Shown piece by piece: positions 8,513 to 16,546 of a stretch of DNA of 64,000 bases. The notes beneath the pieces are model-generated. The model saw only the letters and a list, made by a program, of their open reading frames with translations, was not told the origin of the DNA and searched no databases. Position 1 is the first letter of the stretch, and each line of letters opens with the position of its first letter. A program made the position numbers and the translations under genes. The DNA is from Bacteroidetes bacterium 47-18 (GTDB lineage: Bacteria > Bacteroidota > Bacteroidia > Chitinophagales > Chitinophagaceae), in NCBI GenBank assembly GCA_001897155.1, contig MKSF01000014.1, positions 62,001 through 126,000 of the forward strand. Reading direction: 5' to 3'.

Positions 8513-10171
8513 TTAAAACGGTATGCCGTCGTCTTCATCGGGTCCCTTCCTGTTCAGTCCTTTATTGGGATTGAAGCCGCCGAATTCGTCATCATCTTCA
8601 AAATTCATATTGTTGGCCTTGGACTGCATGGTCTGGAAGCCGGAGCTTAATACCAGGCTGCTCTCACCGCCGCTGCCCTGGAAATTGCCGAACCCGGCCT
8701 GTGGATTGAAGGTATTGCCGCCGATGAAATCGTGGTCGTTCTGGGGTATCTCAACGAATTTCTGGTATTCCAGCTTGGCCTGCAGGCGGACACTGTCCAG
8801 TCTGCCGTTCCTGTGCTTGGCGATATTGATGTGGGTTTCGCCCGGTATGGGCTGCCCCATCTCGTCATTGGTAATGCCGTGGTACTCGGGCCGGTAGATA
8901 AAGATCACCATATCGGCATCCTGCTCGATGGCGCCGGACTCCCTTAAGTCGGAAAGCTGCGGGATCTTGCCCTTGTCCCCGGAACGGGTCTCTACCGCAC
9001 GGCTTAACTGTGACAGGGCGATGATAGGCACCTGCAGCTCTTTGGCCAGCCCTTTCAGCTCCCTGGATATTTTGGATATCTCCTGCTCCCTGTTGCCGCT
9101 CTTATCGTGCCCCTGCATCAACTGCAGGTAGTCGATGATCACGAGCTGGAGGTCATGCTTGGCTTTCAGGCGGCGGCATTTGGCGCGCAGCTCAAATATA
9201 TTCAGGCCGGCCTGGTCGTCCAGGAAAATGGGCGCTTTGGCCAGCTTATCCATACGCTGGTGCAGTTGCTTGAACTCATAATCTTCCATTTTACCGCGGG
9301 TAATGCTTTCCAGCCGCACCTCGGTCACGGCGCTGAGCATCCTTTTTACGAGCTGGGTATTGCCCATCTCCAGGGAGAACACCGCCACGCCCCTGGGCTT
9401 ATCCGAATTCATAGCAGCGTTCATGGCCAGGTTCAGGGCGAATGCCGTCTTACCCACCGCGGGACGGGCGGCAAGGATGATAAGATCGGTGGGCTGCCAG
9501 CCGGCCGTAATGGCGTCCAGGGACGGGAAGCCGGATGGTACGCCGGTGACATCGTCCTTGATCTCCCTTGCCTTTTCTATCTGGTCGATGGTCTCCACCA
9601 GTATATCCTGCAGGCTGGAATAGTTCTTGCGCAGGTAGTTATTGCCGATATCGAAGAGATCGGTTTCCGCCTTGTCCAGCATTTCAAATACATCGGATTT
9701 ATCCTCGTAGGCGGAATTGATGATCCTGGAGCATATCTTGATGAGCTCCCGCTGGATGAACTTTTCCAGCACGATACGGGCGTGCGCTATGACGTGCGCG
9801 GACGATACCACGCTGTGGGTCAGCCTGGTCAGGAAATAAGGCCCGCCTATAAGCTCCAGCTCGTCCGTCTTCCTTAACTCTTCCGCTACGGTCAGCAGAT
9901 CTATGGAATAGCCTTTATTGCTGAGCCGTATAATGGCTCCGTAAATGCGCTGGTGGGCGTCCACGTAAAAGCATTCGGGGGTATTGAGTATTTCCACTAC
10001 ATCCGGAAACTTGTCCTTTTCCAGCATGATGGCTCCTAAGATAGCTTCTTCCAGTTCCTTCGCTTGGGGAGGTATCTTTCCCAGGGCGAGCGCGCTCATA
10101 TCATCCTTCGACTTTCTGTTCCTGCTGCTGCCTGCCAGGTTGGCCAGTTCTTTTTTTATATCTGTAGACAT
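8513..10171 (-). CDS. dnaB: replicative DNA helicase
   Basis: A 552-residue protein. The N-terminal primase-binding domain (about residues 30-135) contains PPQAKELEEAILGAIMLEKD. The RecA-like helicase domain (about 200-480) has Walker A AARPAVGKTAFAL, Walker B LQLVIIDYLQLM and the DnaB signature LSQLSRAVETR with ESGAIEQDADMVIFIYRPEYY-like text. The C-terminal ~70 residues form a Gly/Asn-rich, acidic tail ending NRKGPDEDDGIPF, longer than in E. coli DnaB; acidic -PF tails are known in SSB-type partners, but whether it binds anything here is unknown. It unwinds DNA ahead of the replication fork. It is transcribed away from a 409-bp gene-free stretch with DnaA-box-like sites. No intein is present. 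Confidence 0.97.
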   Translation of the reverse strand: MSTDIKKELANLAGSSRNRKSKDDMSALALGKIPPQAKELEEAILGAIMLEKDKFPDVVEILNTPECFYVDAHQRIYGAIIRLSNKGYSIDLLTVAEELRKTDELELIGGPYFLTRLTHSVVSSAHVIAHARIVLEKFIQRELIKICSRIINSAYEDKSDVFEMLDKAETDLFDIGNNYLRKNYSSLQDILVETIDQIEKAREIKDDVTGVPSGFPSLDAITAGWQPTDLIILAARPAVGKTAFALNLAMNAAMNSDKPRGVAVFSLEMGNTQLVKRMLSAVTEVRLESITRGKMEDYEFKQLHQRMDKLAKAPIFLDDQAGLNIFELRAKCRRLKAKHDLQLVIIDYLQLMQGHDKSGNREQEISKISRELKGLAKELQVPIIALSQLSRAVETRSGDKGKIPQLSDLRESGAIEQDADMVIFIYRPEYHGITNDEMGQPIPGETHINIAKHRNGRLDSVRLQAKLEYQKFVEIPQNDHDFIGGNTFNPQAGFGNFQGSGGESSLVLSSGFQTMQSKANNMNFEDDDEFGGFNPNKGLNRKGPDEDDGIPF

Positions 10172-10580
10172 CGTTCTTGCTAATTATATTACTGGTGGAT
10201 AGTGTACTGTCTTGCTCCTACAATTTACGCTTTTTTATATTGTATATATATTGTTTTTTATTGTAATTACCTGAATTTTACAAATGAACAAAATATTAAC
10301 TTTTGGTGCCCTGAAATTGAAGGATTGCTAAGGTAAGTTCTTTTTGCGCGACTTACAGGGCTTTTAAAAGGATTTAATTTTTCGCTTACAGTTCACGCTA
10401 TTTCTACAGCTAAAGTAAGGTTATCCACAGCCGGGAATTGTATTTTGATATTAAAAAATGATTTTTTAACATTAAAAATGAATTTGTTCACAGAAGAGTG
10501 TGGAAAAAGATATTCACGTTAAAGTAGTGTTTGAAAGCCGGTTTTTTCCGACATAAGCATAATAATTAGTAGTTTTGGCT
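10172..10580. other. AT-rich intergenic region with a cluster of DnaA-box-like sites
   Basis: A 409-bp gap between the divergent dnaB and the small gene at 10581. The first 150 bp are very AT-rich, with TATATATA-like and T-run stretches around 10235-10262. A perfect DnaA box, TTATCCACA, lies at 10421-10429; a near match TTGTTCACA at 10484-10492; TTTTCCACA on the minus strand at 10499-10507; and a weak ATATTCACG at 10509-10517. This could be an origin-like element or DnaA control of dnaB. No open frame or hairpin of note is seen. Confidence 0.45.
10570..10577 (+). promoter_or_regulatory. -7 promoter box abutting a start codon
   Basis: TAGTTTTG matches TAnnTTTG and ends only 3 nt before the ATG at 10581, so the transcript would be leaderless or nearly so. 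No TTG is found at the expected -33 distance. Confidence 0.4.
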
Positions 10581-10916
10581 ATGGAAAAAACATTTAATGA
10601 GCGTTGGGACGAGTTGATCGGATTTTTGGAAGAACGGTTTGGAAAAATGCCGAATATGGAATCCATACTCTTCCTGGTAGGACTGAATGAATACACGGGA
10701 AGAATACCTAAAATAAAATTTTCCAAGGAACAAAAGCAGGAGCTGATGCATGTGGGTGTCTGCGCGGTGCTGGCTCATGCCGGGCATTACGAAATGACCT
10801 TCCGGGATGAGGAAGGGTGGCCGCATTACCATAAGGTGGGAGGCGATCAGCCGGAAGACCTGCTGTCACAGGAGCAACTGCTCAAGGAAAACCTGCTTTT
10901 ATACTTCGGATTTTAA
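10581..10916 (+). CDS. conserved small Bacteroidota protein of unknown function
   Basis: A 111-residue soluble protein without signal or membrane segment. A TTG lies two codons upstream in frame, but it overlaps the -7 box and ATG at 10581 is the natural start. The text is rich in charged and aromatic residues (NERWDELIGFLEERFGKMP, DEEGWPHYHKVGGDQPED) and ends in YFGF. Proteins of this wording are conserved across Bacteroidota, commonly just before scpA as here (18 nt between stop and start), so it probably shares a transcript with scpA. A role in chromosome segregation is suggested only by position. I recognise no catalytic motif. Confidence 0.75.
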   Translation: MEKTFNERWDELIGFLEERFGKMPNMESILFLVGLNEYTGRIPKIKFSKEQKQELMHVGVCAVLAHAGHYEMTFRDEEGWPHYHKVGGDQPEDLLSQEQLLKENLLLYFGF

Positions 10917-10934
10917 AAATGCCGGGAGCGATCT

Positions 10935-11738
10935 ATGTCTAATATCGATTATCAAATCAGGCTGCCGCAGTTCGAAGGCCCCTTTGACCTGCTGCTTTTT
11001 TTTATAGAACGTGATGAGCTGGATATCTACAATATCCCGATCAATACGATCACCAAGGATTTCCTGAGCTATATTCATAGCATGGAGCAGCTGAATATAG
11101 AGCTGGCCAGTGAATTCATCCTTTTTGTGTCCACCCTGATGCGTATCAAGGCCAGGATGCTGCTGCCGCGAAAGGAAACGGATGAAAGCGGGAACGAGAT
11201 CGATCCCCGCCAGGAGCTGGTGGACAAGATCCTCGAATACAAGCGCTTTAAGGAGGCGGCGGGAGAGATGGCGCTGATGGAAGCGGAACGGCTCCTGCAG
11301 CAGCAGCGCGGTAATATCGCGCAGGAGATGCAGCAGTTGTCGGAAGATTTTTCAGAAGGCACGGAGATACAGACCGTGACCGCCTATAAGCTGATGACCG
11401 CTTTCGAGAGGGCCATGAAAAAGTATAAGGACAGGATGGCCCGCCCGCAGCACGTAATCGTGAAGTACAACTATTCGCAGGAGGGGCAGCGCAATTACCT
11501 GGTGGGCTATATCGAAACGCATAAAAGGGTCACCTTTGAAGGTATCTTCAGCAAATGTGAAAACCGCATACACGCTATCTTTACGTTCCTGGCCATGCTG
11601 GAGCTGGTCCAGCAGAAATTCCTGACCATCCTTACCGGCACCGGGAGGAATAACTTCATCCTTGAATGGAATGAGGAAAGGGAACCTGAAGCGGTACAGG
11701 AGACGCCCGCATCCGGGCCACCGGATCCGGTCCTGTAA
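10935..11738 (+). CDS. scpA: segregation and condensation protein A (kleisin)
   Basis: A 267-residue kleisin. The N-terminal signature YQIRLPQFEGPFDLLLFFIERDELDIYNIPI (about residues 5-35) and the following helix ELASEFILFVSTLMRIKARMLLP are diagnostic for ScpA. A charged coiled-coil-like middle (about 85-150) leads to a winged-helix C-terminal domain around THKRVTFEGIFSKCENRIHAIFTFLAMLELVQQKF. ScpA bridges the heads of SMC and with ScpB makes the bacterial condensin. The ScpB gene, often adjacent in other phyla, is not here. The last ~25 residues are Pro/Glu-rich and dispensable-looking. The next gene is convergent. Confidence 0.95.
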   Translation: MSNIDYQIRLPQFEGPFDLLLFFIERDELDIYNIPINTITKDFLSYIHSMEQLNIELASEFILFVSTLMRIKARMLLPRKETDESGNEIDPRQELVDKILEYKRFKEAAGEMALMEAERLLQQQRGNIAQEMQQLSEDFSEGTEIQTVTAYKLMTAFERAMKKYKDRMARPQHVIVKYNYSQEGQRNYLVGYIETHKRVTFEGIFSKCENRIHAIFTFLAMLELVQQKFLTILTGTGRNNFILEWNEEREPEAVQETPASGPPDPVL

Positions 11739-11774
11739 AATATGGTGCTATACCGGTACGCTGCCATGCCGGAG

Positions 11775-13037
11775 CTATAGCAATCGCCCTGTTGCCGGGG
11801 CATCTTCCGCGCAGTATATCCTGGAGAGGTCATAGCACAGCTTGAATACCATAGGCAGGTATAATTGTATCATTAGCCTGTTGTAGGAGGTGGTAAGCTG
11901 CCAGCCCAGGTCAAAATTATATAGGATATAGATAAAATGATAGGCAATAAAGGTGAGCAGCAGCAGGATGGCAGTGTACGATCTGCGTGCGGGCGTGAAG
12001 AGTTGCCAGCCCGCAGCCAGGATAAATGGGATAATGGCCAGGTAATTCCTGAACAGGGCCTCTTTGGCAAACAGGAAGGTGATCCTGTATTTCTCCCACG
12101 CGACCAGGTTCTGTAAGAGATTCAGGGACGTATGCCTGTTCATATAGCCTTTTGGCGCATAAAAGCCCTGGTAGATTAAATGACATGCTACGGGAATGAA
12201 AGCGCCCGCACCTATGGATTTGATATTCTTGAAAATGCTGCGGGCATATATGATGCAGAATAGTCCAACGAATAAGATCCCCTCGTTTTTCGTATTAAGC
12301 ACAGATCCGAGCAGTAAGCCGGTGATAAGGTTGATAGCGGGATTTTGGAACCTGAAAAATTCCACCAGGATAATAACGGACAGGTATAGCAGGCCAAGAA
12401 GGATATCGGCGCCCTGCTCGGAGCTTTGGTGGAGAAAGGTGCTGTTGCTTAACAGGAGCAAGGCAACGAATATGGCGATGCCGGCTGTTTTTTTAAAGGA
12501 CCAGAAGAATAAAGATAATATGGTCAGGAAGAAAACAGTGCCTGTAAGGGCATAGGCAAGGAAAGATTGCTGACCTTTAAAAACCTGCAGCCACCAGGCG
12601 TTGATCCCCGGGAGCAGTAAGGGATAGTCGGGCGAATTCCAGGCCATGGAAGGGTGCAGCAGGTTTTTCCAGCTATCGGCACTGGAGAGCAGCCGCGCGT
12701 GAAGATTCCACATGGCCCATGCGTCCCAGCCGCCTTCCAGCCTGATATAATAATCGAGCGCGAAGATGCCCGTAAAGAGCACTGTCATATATATCCCCAT
12801 CATCTTCAGGTCCGGCCGGTCATAATGCCTGTCGTTTTTCCTGATATGCCGGTAGCAGGCCACCAGGCAGGTGACCGAACAAAGCAGCGGCAGGAAAAAG
12901 GAGGTATAGCCTGCAAACAGCAACAATTGATACAGGTAGCTGTTGAGCAGTAGCAACAGTAAGGGGCTTAATGCTATATATATCAATGTGGATGAAACCC
13001 CGAACGGTTGAAGGTTATCTTTTAACTCCGACTGCAT
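11775..13037 (-). CDS. polytopic membrane protein, GT-C glycosyltransferase-like
   Basis: A 420-residue protein with about ten to eleven hydrophobic segments. The first large loop after the N-terminal helices reads YIRLEGGWDAWAMWNLHARLL, and the next holds HPSMAWNSPDYPLLLPGINAWW. This layout, an acidic first loop and a Pro-rich 'P-L-L-P' loop, is typical of GT-C membrane glycosyltransferases that use lipid-phosphate sugars, although the usual DxD or ExD motif is only weakly present (GGWDAW). It would act at the outer face of the inner membrane. It overlaps the next minus-strand gene by 23 nt (13015-13037), so the two form an operon. It is convergent with scpA. Confidence 0.65.
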   Translation of the reverse strand: MQSELKDNLQPFGVSSTLIYIALSPLLLLLLNSYLYQLLLFAGYTSFFLPLLCSVTCLVACYRHIRKNDRHYDRPDLKMMGIYMTVLFTGIFALDYYIRLEGGWDAWAMWNLHARLLSSADSWKNLLHPSMAWNSPDYPLLLPGINAWWLQVFKGQQSFLAYALTGTVFFLTILSLFFWSFKKTAGIAIFVALLLLSNSTFLHQSSEQGADILLGLLYLSVIILVEFFRFQNPAINLITGLLLGSVLNTKNEGILFVGLFCIIYARSIFKNIKSIGAGAFIPVACHLIYQGFYAPKGYMNRHTSLNLLQNLVAWEKYRITFLFAKEALFRNYLAIIPFILAAGWQLFTPARRSYTAILLLLTFIAYHFIYILYNFDLGWQLTTSYNRLMIQLYLPMVFKLCYDLSRIYCAEDAPATGRLL

Positions 13038-13419
13038 AATTGAATTTATTATCTTGTGATCTCCATATCAAATCGAAATCCTGCATCCTGCTGTTCAAAG
13101 TGTCGGCAGAGATGAAGACGGCCAGTGTGGTATCGCCCTGGAGCGGTGGCGTTGCCGGCTCTATCAGCAATACATCGGGAGTCAGCAGGTGCGTGCAGAG
13201 GAAATATACATTGGTGTTGTCGTGATTCTGTTCGCCGATATATTTCATGGTCGCTACCTGTGGAAAGTGTGCCCGGAACGTGTCAAGCTGCTGTTGTATA
13301 CGTAGTATGGTGAGCTCTTCCTGCCGGTCCGGGTCCTCAAAATTGCATTTCCACAAAAAGATACTGAGGAGAACAGCGCAGCAAAGTACAGGAATTATAT
13401 ATAATGCGTTTATTCTCAT
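13015..13419 (-). CDS. small membrane-anchored protein of unknown function
   Basis: A 134-residue protein. The frame is open for another 31 codons upstream, but the ATG at 13419 begins a clean N-terminal anchor or signal (MRINALYIIPVLCCAVLLSIFLW), so this start is chosen. After the anchor come a polar helix (DRQEELTILRIQQQLDTFRAHFP) and a beta-rich part with the phrase TPPLQGDTTLAVFISADTLNSRMQ. No family is recognised. It precedes and overlaps the GT-C-like gene by 23 nt and may be an accessory of that enzyme facing the periplasm; this is inference from position only. Confidence 0.6.
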   Translation of the reverse strand: MRINALYIIPVLCCAVLLSIFLWKCNFEDPDRQEELTILRIQQQLDTFRAHFPQVATMKYIGEQNHDNTNVYFLCTHLLTPDVLLIEPATPPLQGDTTLAVFISADTLNSRMQDFDLIWRSQDNKFNYAVGVKR

Positions 13420-13751
13420 TGATGTTTTAGAAAGGTCGGTGTGGAAGCAAAAGTATAGAAAAAATAATTTAAATATTCTTTTTATACAGCATAGCAGAGG
13501 TGGGCCGGTCATGCGCTCCCGTAAAAAAAATTATAAAAAAATTTGCAGGGTAATCTTCAAGTCTTTAATTTTGAAATCCATTACACAAATCTGTTTTTAT
13601 AAATACCCGATGAGAACCTTTAATCATACATATGCTGTCAAGCCGTCATCAAAGATGATGCATTGTCGTATGTATTGTATTCAGTTCTCGGTATCGGGCA
13701 GATCGTAATGTATTTTGTAAATACGTCCACAACAAAGATTGTTGAATAGTG

Positions 13752-13785
13752 ATCCCCCGGTACCCAGGTATCGGGGGATTTTTTT
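13752..13785 (+). terminator. intrinsic terminator in intergenic region
   Basis: ATCCCCCGGTACC (13752-13764) pairs with GGTATCGGGGGAT (13767-13779) with one G-U pair, and is followed by seven T. There is no annotated gene immediately upstream on this strand, so it may end a small RNA or an aborted leader transcript. Confidence 0.7.
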
Positions 13786-13854
13786 ATATGCAGTAAAAAA
13801 ATAGCAAATGTCAAAGGTAAATTATCATATCCGTCCGTCTGTGCATAAGTATTG

Positions 13855-13956
13855 TTGTATGAAGCATACAATGCGGCATCGCTGTATCTGAACCTAAAGT
13901 ATCTTTTTTATATAGATCGGGGCTTTGCGATACAGCGTAAGGTCCCGGTTTTTTTT
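13855..13956 (+). promoter_or_regulatory. candidate transcription attenuator upstream of the EamA exporter
   Basis: Four pairings compete in this stretch. Hairpin A: TTGTATG (13855-13861) with CATACAA (13865-13871). Hairpin B: ATACA..GCG (13866-13870, 13873-13875) with CGC..TGTAT (13880-13887). Antiterminator C: CGCTGTATC (13880-13888) with GATACAGCG (13929-13937). Terminator D: a 12-bp stem 13918-13929 with 13936-13947, followed by eight T to 13956. C uses the loop and both inner arms of D, and B blocks C. The EamA start is 19 nt past the T run. The signal that would switch it is unknown. Confidence 0.5.
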
Positions 13957-13975
13957 ACCATTTATTTCCATAACG

Positions 13976-14983
13976 ATGCATAACAACAATAATAATAATA
14001 AGGTGCTGGTATGGCTGGCCTTTTTAAGTATCTACGTGGTCTGGGGCACTACTTTCCTGGCCATAGCCTACGGGCTGAAAGGCTTTCCGCCTTTTCTTCT
14101 GTCCGGCTTACGTTTCTCGGGCGCGGGACTTTTGCTGCTGTTCTGGCTCTGGCGGAAAGGCGAACGACCCTTTTCCCGGCTGTCCTGGAAGCGGAATGCG
14201 GTCTCCGGACTGCTGATCCTGACTGTAGGCGTCGGCTCCGTTACCTGGGCGGAACAGTATATTACCTCTACGGAAGCGGCCATCATCATCGCATCCGAGC
14301 CCTTCTGGTTTATACTGCTGGATAAGAAGAACCGTACCCATTATAAGACCAATAAGCTGGCGGTCGCAGGCCTGGTCACCGGTTTTTTAGGACTGCTGCT
14401 GTTTTTCAAAAGCAGCCTGTCCGGTACGGAAGGACTGCCTGGCGGACATTCGGGAATGCGCATCATATCGTTCGCTGTGCTGTTATGCAGCGCGCTGGTC
14501 TGGGTACTGGGCTCTTTATATTCCAGGAGAGCCACGGGCGCCTCGCTGTTCATGAATGTGGCCCAGCAATTGCTGGCGGGAGGGGCTGCTGCCCTGCTGA
14601 TCGCTACGGTAAGAGGTGAATGGCATACGATACAATGGCGCAGCATTCCCCCGGAATCCTGGCTGGGGCTGGTGTATCTTATTATCTTCGGTTCGGTCAT
14701 CGCGTACCTGGCATTTATCTGGCTGCTGTCGGTAAAGCCGCCAGCGCTGGTCAGCACCCACACCTTTGTCAACCCGGTGGTGGCTGTGGCGGCGGGTATT
14801 TTTATCGCCAGGGAATCCGTATCCGGTCTCCAGAGCGTGGCCCTGTCCGTTATTGTTGCGGGCGTGATCCTGACCAATATGGTACAATACAAGCTATCCA
14901 GGAGAGCCAGGGTAAAGATCAGGAAAACGACCCGTGTATTGCTGAAAGCGGGTCAGCCGTACAAGACCCTGGCAGAAATATAG
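13976..14983 (+). CDS. EamA-family (DMT superfamily) exporter
   Basis: A 335-residue inner-membrane protein with ten hydrophobic segments in two EamA repeats: the first reads WLAFLSIYVVWGTTFLAIAYGL and ends near LLFFKSS, the second covers residues ~160-310 with IIFGSVIAYLAFIWLLSVKPP and HTFVNPVVAVAAGIFIARES. Start: ATG at 13976 (MHNNNNNNKVLVW) is used, because the upstream in-frame codons lie within the terminator hairpin. The six-Asn run at the N-terminus is odd but the AAC/AAT repeat is short. The C-terminus is Arg/Lys-rich. Members export metabolites, often amino acids; the downstream methionine importer makes an amino-acid substrate plausible, but this is inference. The next gene follows after 62 nt. 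Confidence 0.85.
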   Translation: MHNNNNNNKVLVWLAFLSIYVVWGTTFLAIAYGLKGFPPFLLSGLRFSGAGLLLLFWLWRKGERPFSRLSWKRNAVSGLLILTVGVGSVTWAEQYITSTEAAIIIASEPFWFILLDKKNRTHYKTNKLAVAGLVTGFLGLLLFFKSSLSGTEGLPGGHSGMRIISFAVLLCSALVWVLGSLYSRRATGASLFMNVAQQLLAGGAAALLIATVRGEWHTIQWRSIPPESWLGLVYLIIFGSVIAYLAFIWLLSVKPPALVSTHTFVNPVVAVAAGIFIARESVSGLQSVALSVIVAGVILTNMVQYKLSRRARVKIRKTTRVLLKAGQPYKTLAEI

Positions 14984-15045
14984 GATTACCGGGCGCAGCT
15001 GCCCGGCTGGTAAAATAAAAGCTATCACCCATAAATACCTTAAAT

Positions 15046-15510
15046 ATGAGCAAAAAAGATGTAGCCAGGCTGTACTATATAGATGAGCATATAGTACGGA
15101 TAATAGCAGCGGAAGTACTGGCGCTGACTGTCCTTGCAGTAGTTACAGGGTCTTATATCCCGGCTGTGTTGCTGGTGCTGGATTTCGCGGCAAGAGCATT
15201 TACAGGGATGCCGTCCCTGCTGGCTGCCCTTGCCCGCGCAGTGGTAGCGCTGCTGCAACTGGATCCCCGGCCCGTTTTTGCGGCGCCCAAGAAATTCGCG
15301 GCGATCCTGGGATTTGTTTTTTCAGCCTTCCTGGCGGTGTTCTTATTCCTTGATTACACCTTTGCTGCCGTAACGGCAGGGGTGATACTTGCTGTTTGTG
15401 CGCTGCTGGAAAGCGTTTTCAGGATATGCCTGGGCTGCTATATCTATAACTGGATCGTTGTGCCCCTGGTACACAGGAGGAGCCGCTGGAAAAAAGAACC
15501 TATTCGTTGA
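15046..15510 (+). CDS. DUF4395 membrane protein
   Basis: A 154-residue protein with about four hydrophobic segments; the wording YYIDEHIVRIIAAEVLALTVLAV, FAARAFTG and FAAPKKFAAILGFVFSAFLAVFLF, with a C-terminal LGCYIYNWIV, matches DUF4395. It has no enzymatic motif. In other bacteria this domain is found alone or linked to rhodanese- or thioredoxin-like proteins and sulfur genes, which agrees loosely with a methionine importer next door. The stop codon is 17 nt before metN, so they are likely on one transcript. The molecular role is not known. Confidence 0.75.
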   Translation: MSKKDVARLYYIDEHIVRIIAAEVLALTVLAVVTGSYIPAVLLVLDFAARAFTGMPSLLAALARAVVALLQLDPRPVFAAPKKFAAILGFVFSAFLAVFLFLDYTFAAVTAGVILAVCALLESVFRICLGCYIYNWIVVPLVHRRSRWKKEPIR

Positions 15511-15527
15511 CAAATATTAAACGAAGC

Positions 15528-16265
15528 ATGATCACACTGAAAGATGTATCTAAGACGTTTTACGGAAAGACCGGCGGGAACAAGGTGCTGCACCGTATCA
15601 GCCTGGAGATCCCGGAGGGCGCTGTTACCGGCATCATAGGCAGCTCCGGCGCGGGGAAAAGTACGCTGCTCCGGACCATCAACCTGCTTGAGCAGCCGGA
15701 TGAAGGCAGCGTTACCGTGAACGGCAGGGAGCTGACCGCCCTCAGCCGCAGGGAGCTGGCCGCAGAAAGAAAGAAGATCGGTATGATCTTTCAGCATTTC
15801 AATCTGCTGTCATCCCGTACTGTTTATGAGAATGTGGCGCTGCCGCTGGAGCTGACCCGCACCGGGCGTGATGTTATCAGGCAAAAGGTCACCGAGCTGC
15901 TGGCCCTGGTGGGCCTGGAAAGCAAGGCAGGGGAATACCCGGCAAACCTGTCCGGCGGTCAGCGGCAGAGGGTGGCTATCGCCAGGGCGCTGGTCAATGA
16001 GCCGCACCTGCTGCTATGCGATGAGGCCACCAGTGCGCTGGACCCTTTTACAACAAGGTCGGTGCTGCAGTTATTAAAAGACCTGCACCGCCGTCTCAAC
16101 CTGACGATAGTGCTCGTTACGCACGAGATGGAAGTGGTGAAAGCGCTGTGCAGCCACGTAGTATGTATGGACAGCGGGCGTATCGCTGCTTTCAGCACAA
16201 CGGAAGCGTGGAGCGGGCAGCGGGATATAACCGCATTTGAGGAATTTTTAAAATCTGAACAATGA
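15528..16265 (+). CDS. metN: methionine ABC importer ATP-binding protein lacking its NIL domain
   Basis: A 245-residue ABC ATPase. ATG at 15528 is chosen over an upstream in-frame TTG because the conserved start MITLKDVSKTFY follows it. Walker A is GSSGAGKST (about residues 38-46), the Q-loop IFQHFNLL, the signature LSGGQRQRVAIARAL, Walker B LLLCDEATSALD and the H-loop VLVTHEM. Full-length MetN is about 340 residues with a C-terminal NIL domain that senses methionine; here the protein stops just after the ATPase fold. That domain is encoded by the next gene, whose ATG overlaps this stop as ATGA. With metI and metQ it would import D/L-methionine. Confidence 0.92.
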   Translation: MITLKDVSKTFYGKTGGNKVLHRISLEIPEGAVTGIIGSSGAGKSTLLRTINLLEQPDEGSVTVNGRELTALSRRELAAERKKIGMIFQHFNLLSSRTVYENVALPLELTRTGRDVIRQKVTELLALVGLESKAGEYPANLSGGQRQRVAIARALVNEPHLLLCDEATSALDPFTTRSVLQLLKDLHRRLNLTIVLVTHEMEVVKALCSHVVCMDSGRIAAFSTTEAWSGQRDITAFEEFLKSEQ

Positions 16266-16546
16266 AACAAGCTCTGGAAAAACTAAGCAATGAATACCGG
16301 GAAGGACTGTTTCCCGTAGTAGAGGTAGAACTGAATGCGGGCCTTACCTTTGAGTACCTGCTCTCTGCTGTGACCGCTCTCTATGATGCGGAATATAAAA
16401 TTTTAAAGGCAGATATCGAATATTACGGGAATACCGGGTTTGGTAAGGTACTTTTAATGCTGAAAGGCAATAAGGCGGCTTCCGATAAGATGAACCGCTA
16501 TTTTACCCGGCATAATATTAAAAACAGTATCAAAGGATATGCATAA
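16262..16546 (+). CDS. stand-alone NIL (ferredoxin-like) regulatory domain of the methionine importer
   Basis: A 94-residue soluble protein. The text VVEVELNAGLTFEYLLSAVTALYDAEYKILKADIEYYGNTGFGKVLLML matches the NIL domain normally fused to the C-terminus of MetN: two beta-alpha-beta halves with the 'I-x-x-x-G-x-x-x-G-x-L' turn. Its ATG overlaps the metN stop (ATGA, 16262-16265) and its own 3' end overlaps metI by 8 nt, so the three are translationally coupled. In E. coli, NIL domains bind methionine and hold the transporter inactive when the cell is replete. A separate subunit could do the same by binding MetN, but that has to be shown. Its sequence context makes another function unlikely. 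Confidence 0.85.
   Translation: MKQALEKLSNEYREGLFPVVEVELNAGLTFEYLLSAVTALYDAEYKILKADIEYYGNTGFGKVLLMLKGNKAASDKMNRYFTRHNIKNSIKGYA

Larger units (their letters stand above)
13420..13975 (+). other. long leader/intergenic region before the EamA gene
   Basis: About 550 bp without a confident gene. It holds a 32-codon open frame at 13610-13708 (starting MRTFNHTYAVKPSSK, Met/Cys/His-containing towards its end), an intrinsic terminator at 13752-13785, and a chain of overlapping hairpins ending in a second terminator at 13855-13956. The 13.6-13.79 kb part, a short frame closed by a terminator, could be a small RNA or a leader peptide. I do not call the short frame a gene because nothing but its length supports it. 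Confidence 0.4.

Noticed and set aside
13610-13708. 32-codon frame (MRTFNHTYAVKPSSK...) before a terminator
   Set aside because: Only length and the following terminator support it; no start-site signal or family match, so it is mentioned only within the intergenic entry.
13420-13975. Possible SAM riboswitch before the EamA/met genes
   Set aside because: I looked for the SAM-I/IV and SAM-II core patterns and did not find them; the alternative-hairpin layout is reported as an unspecified attenuator.
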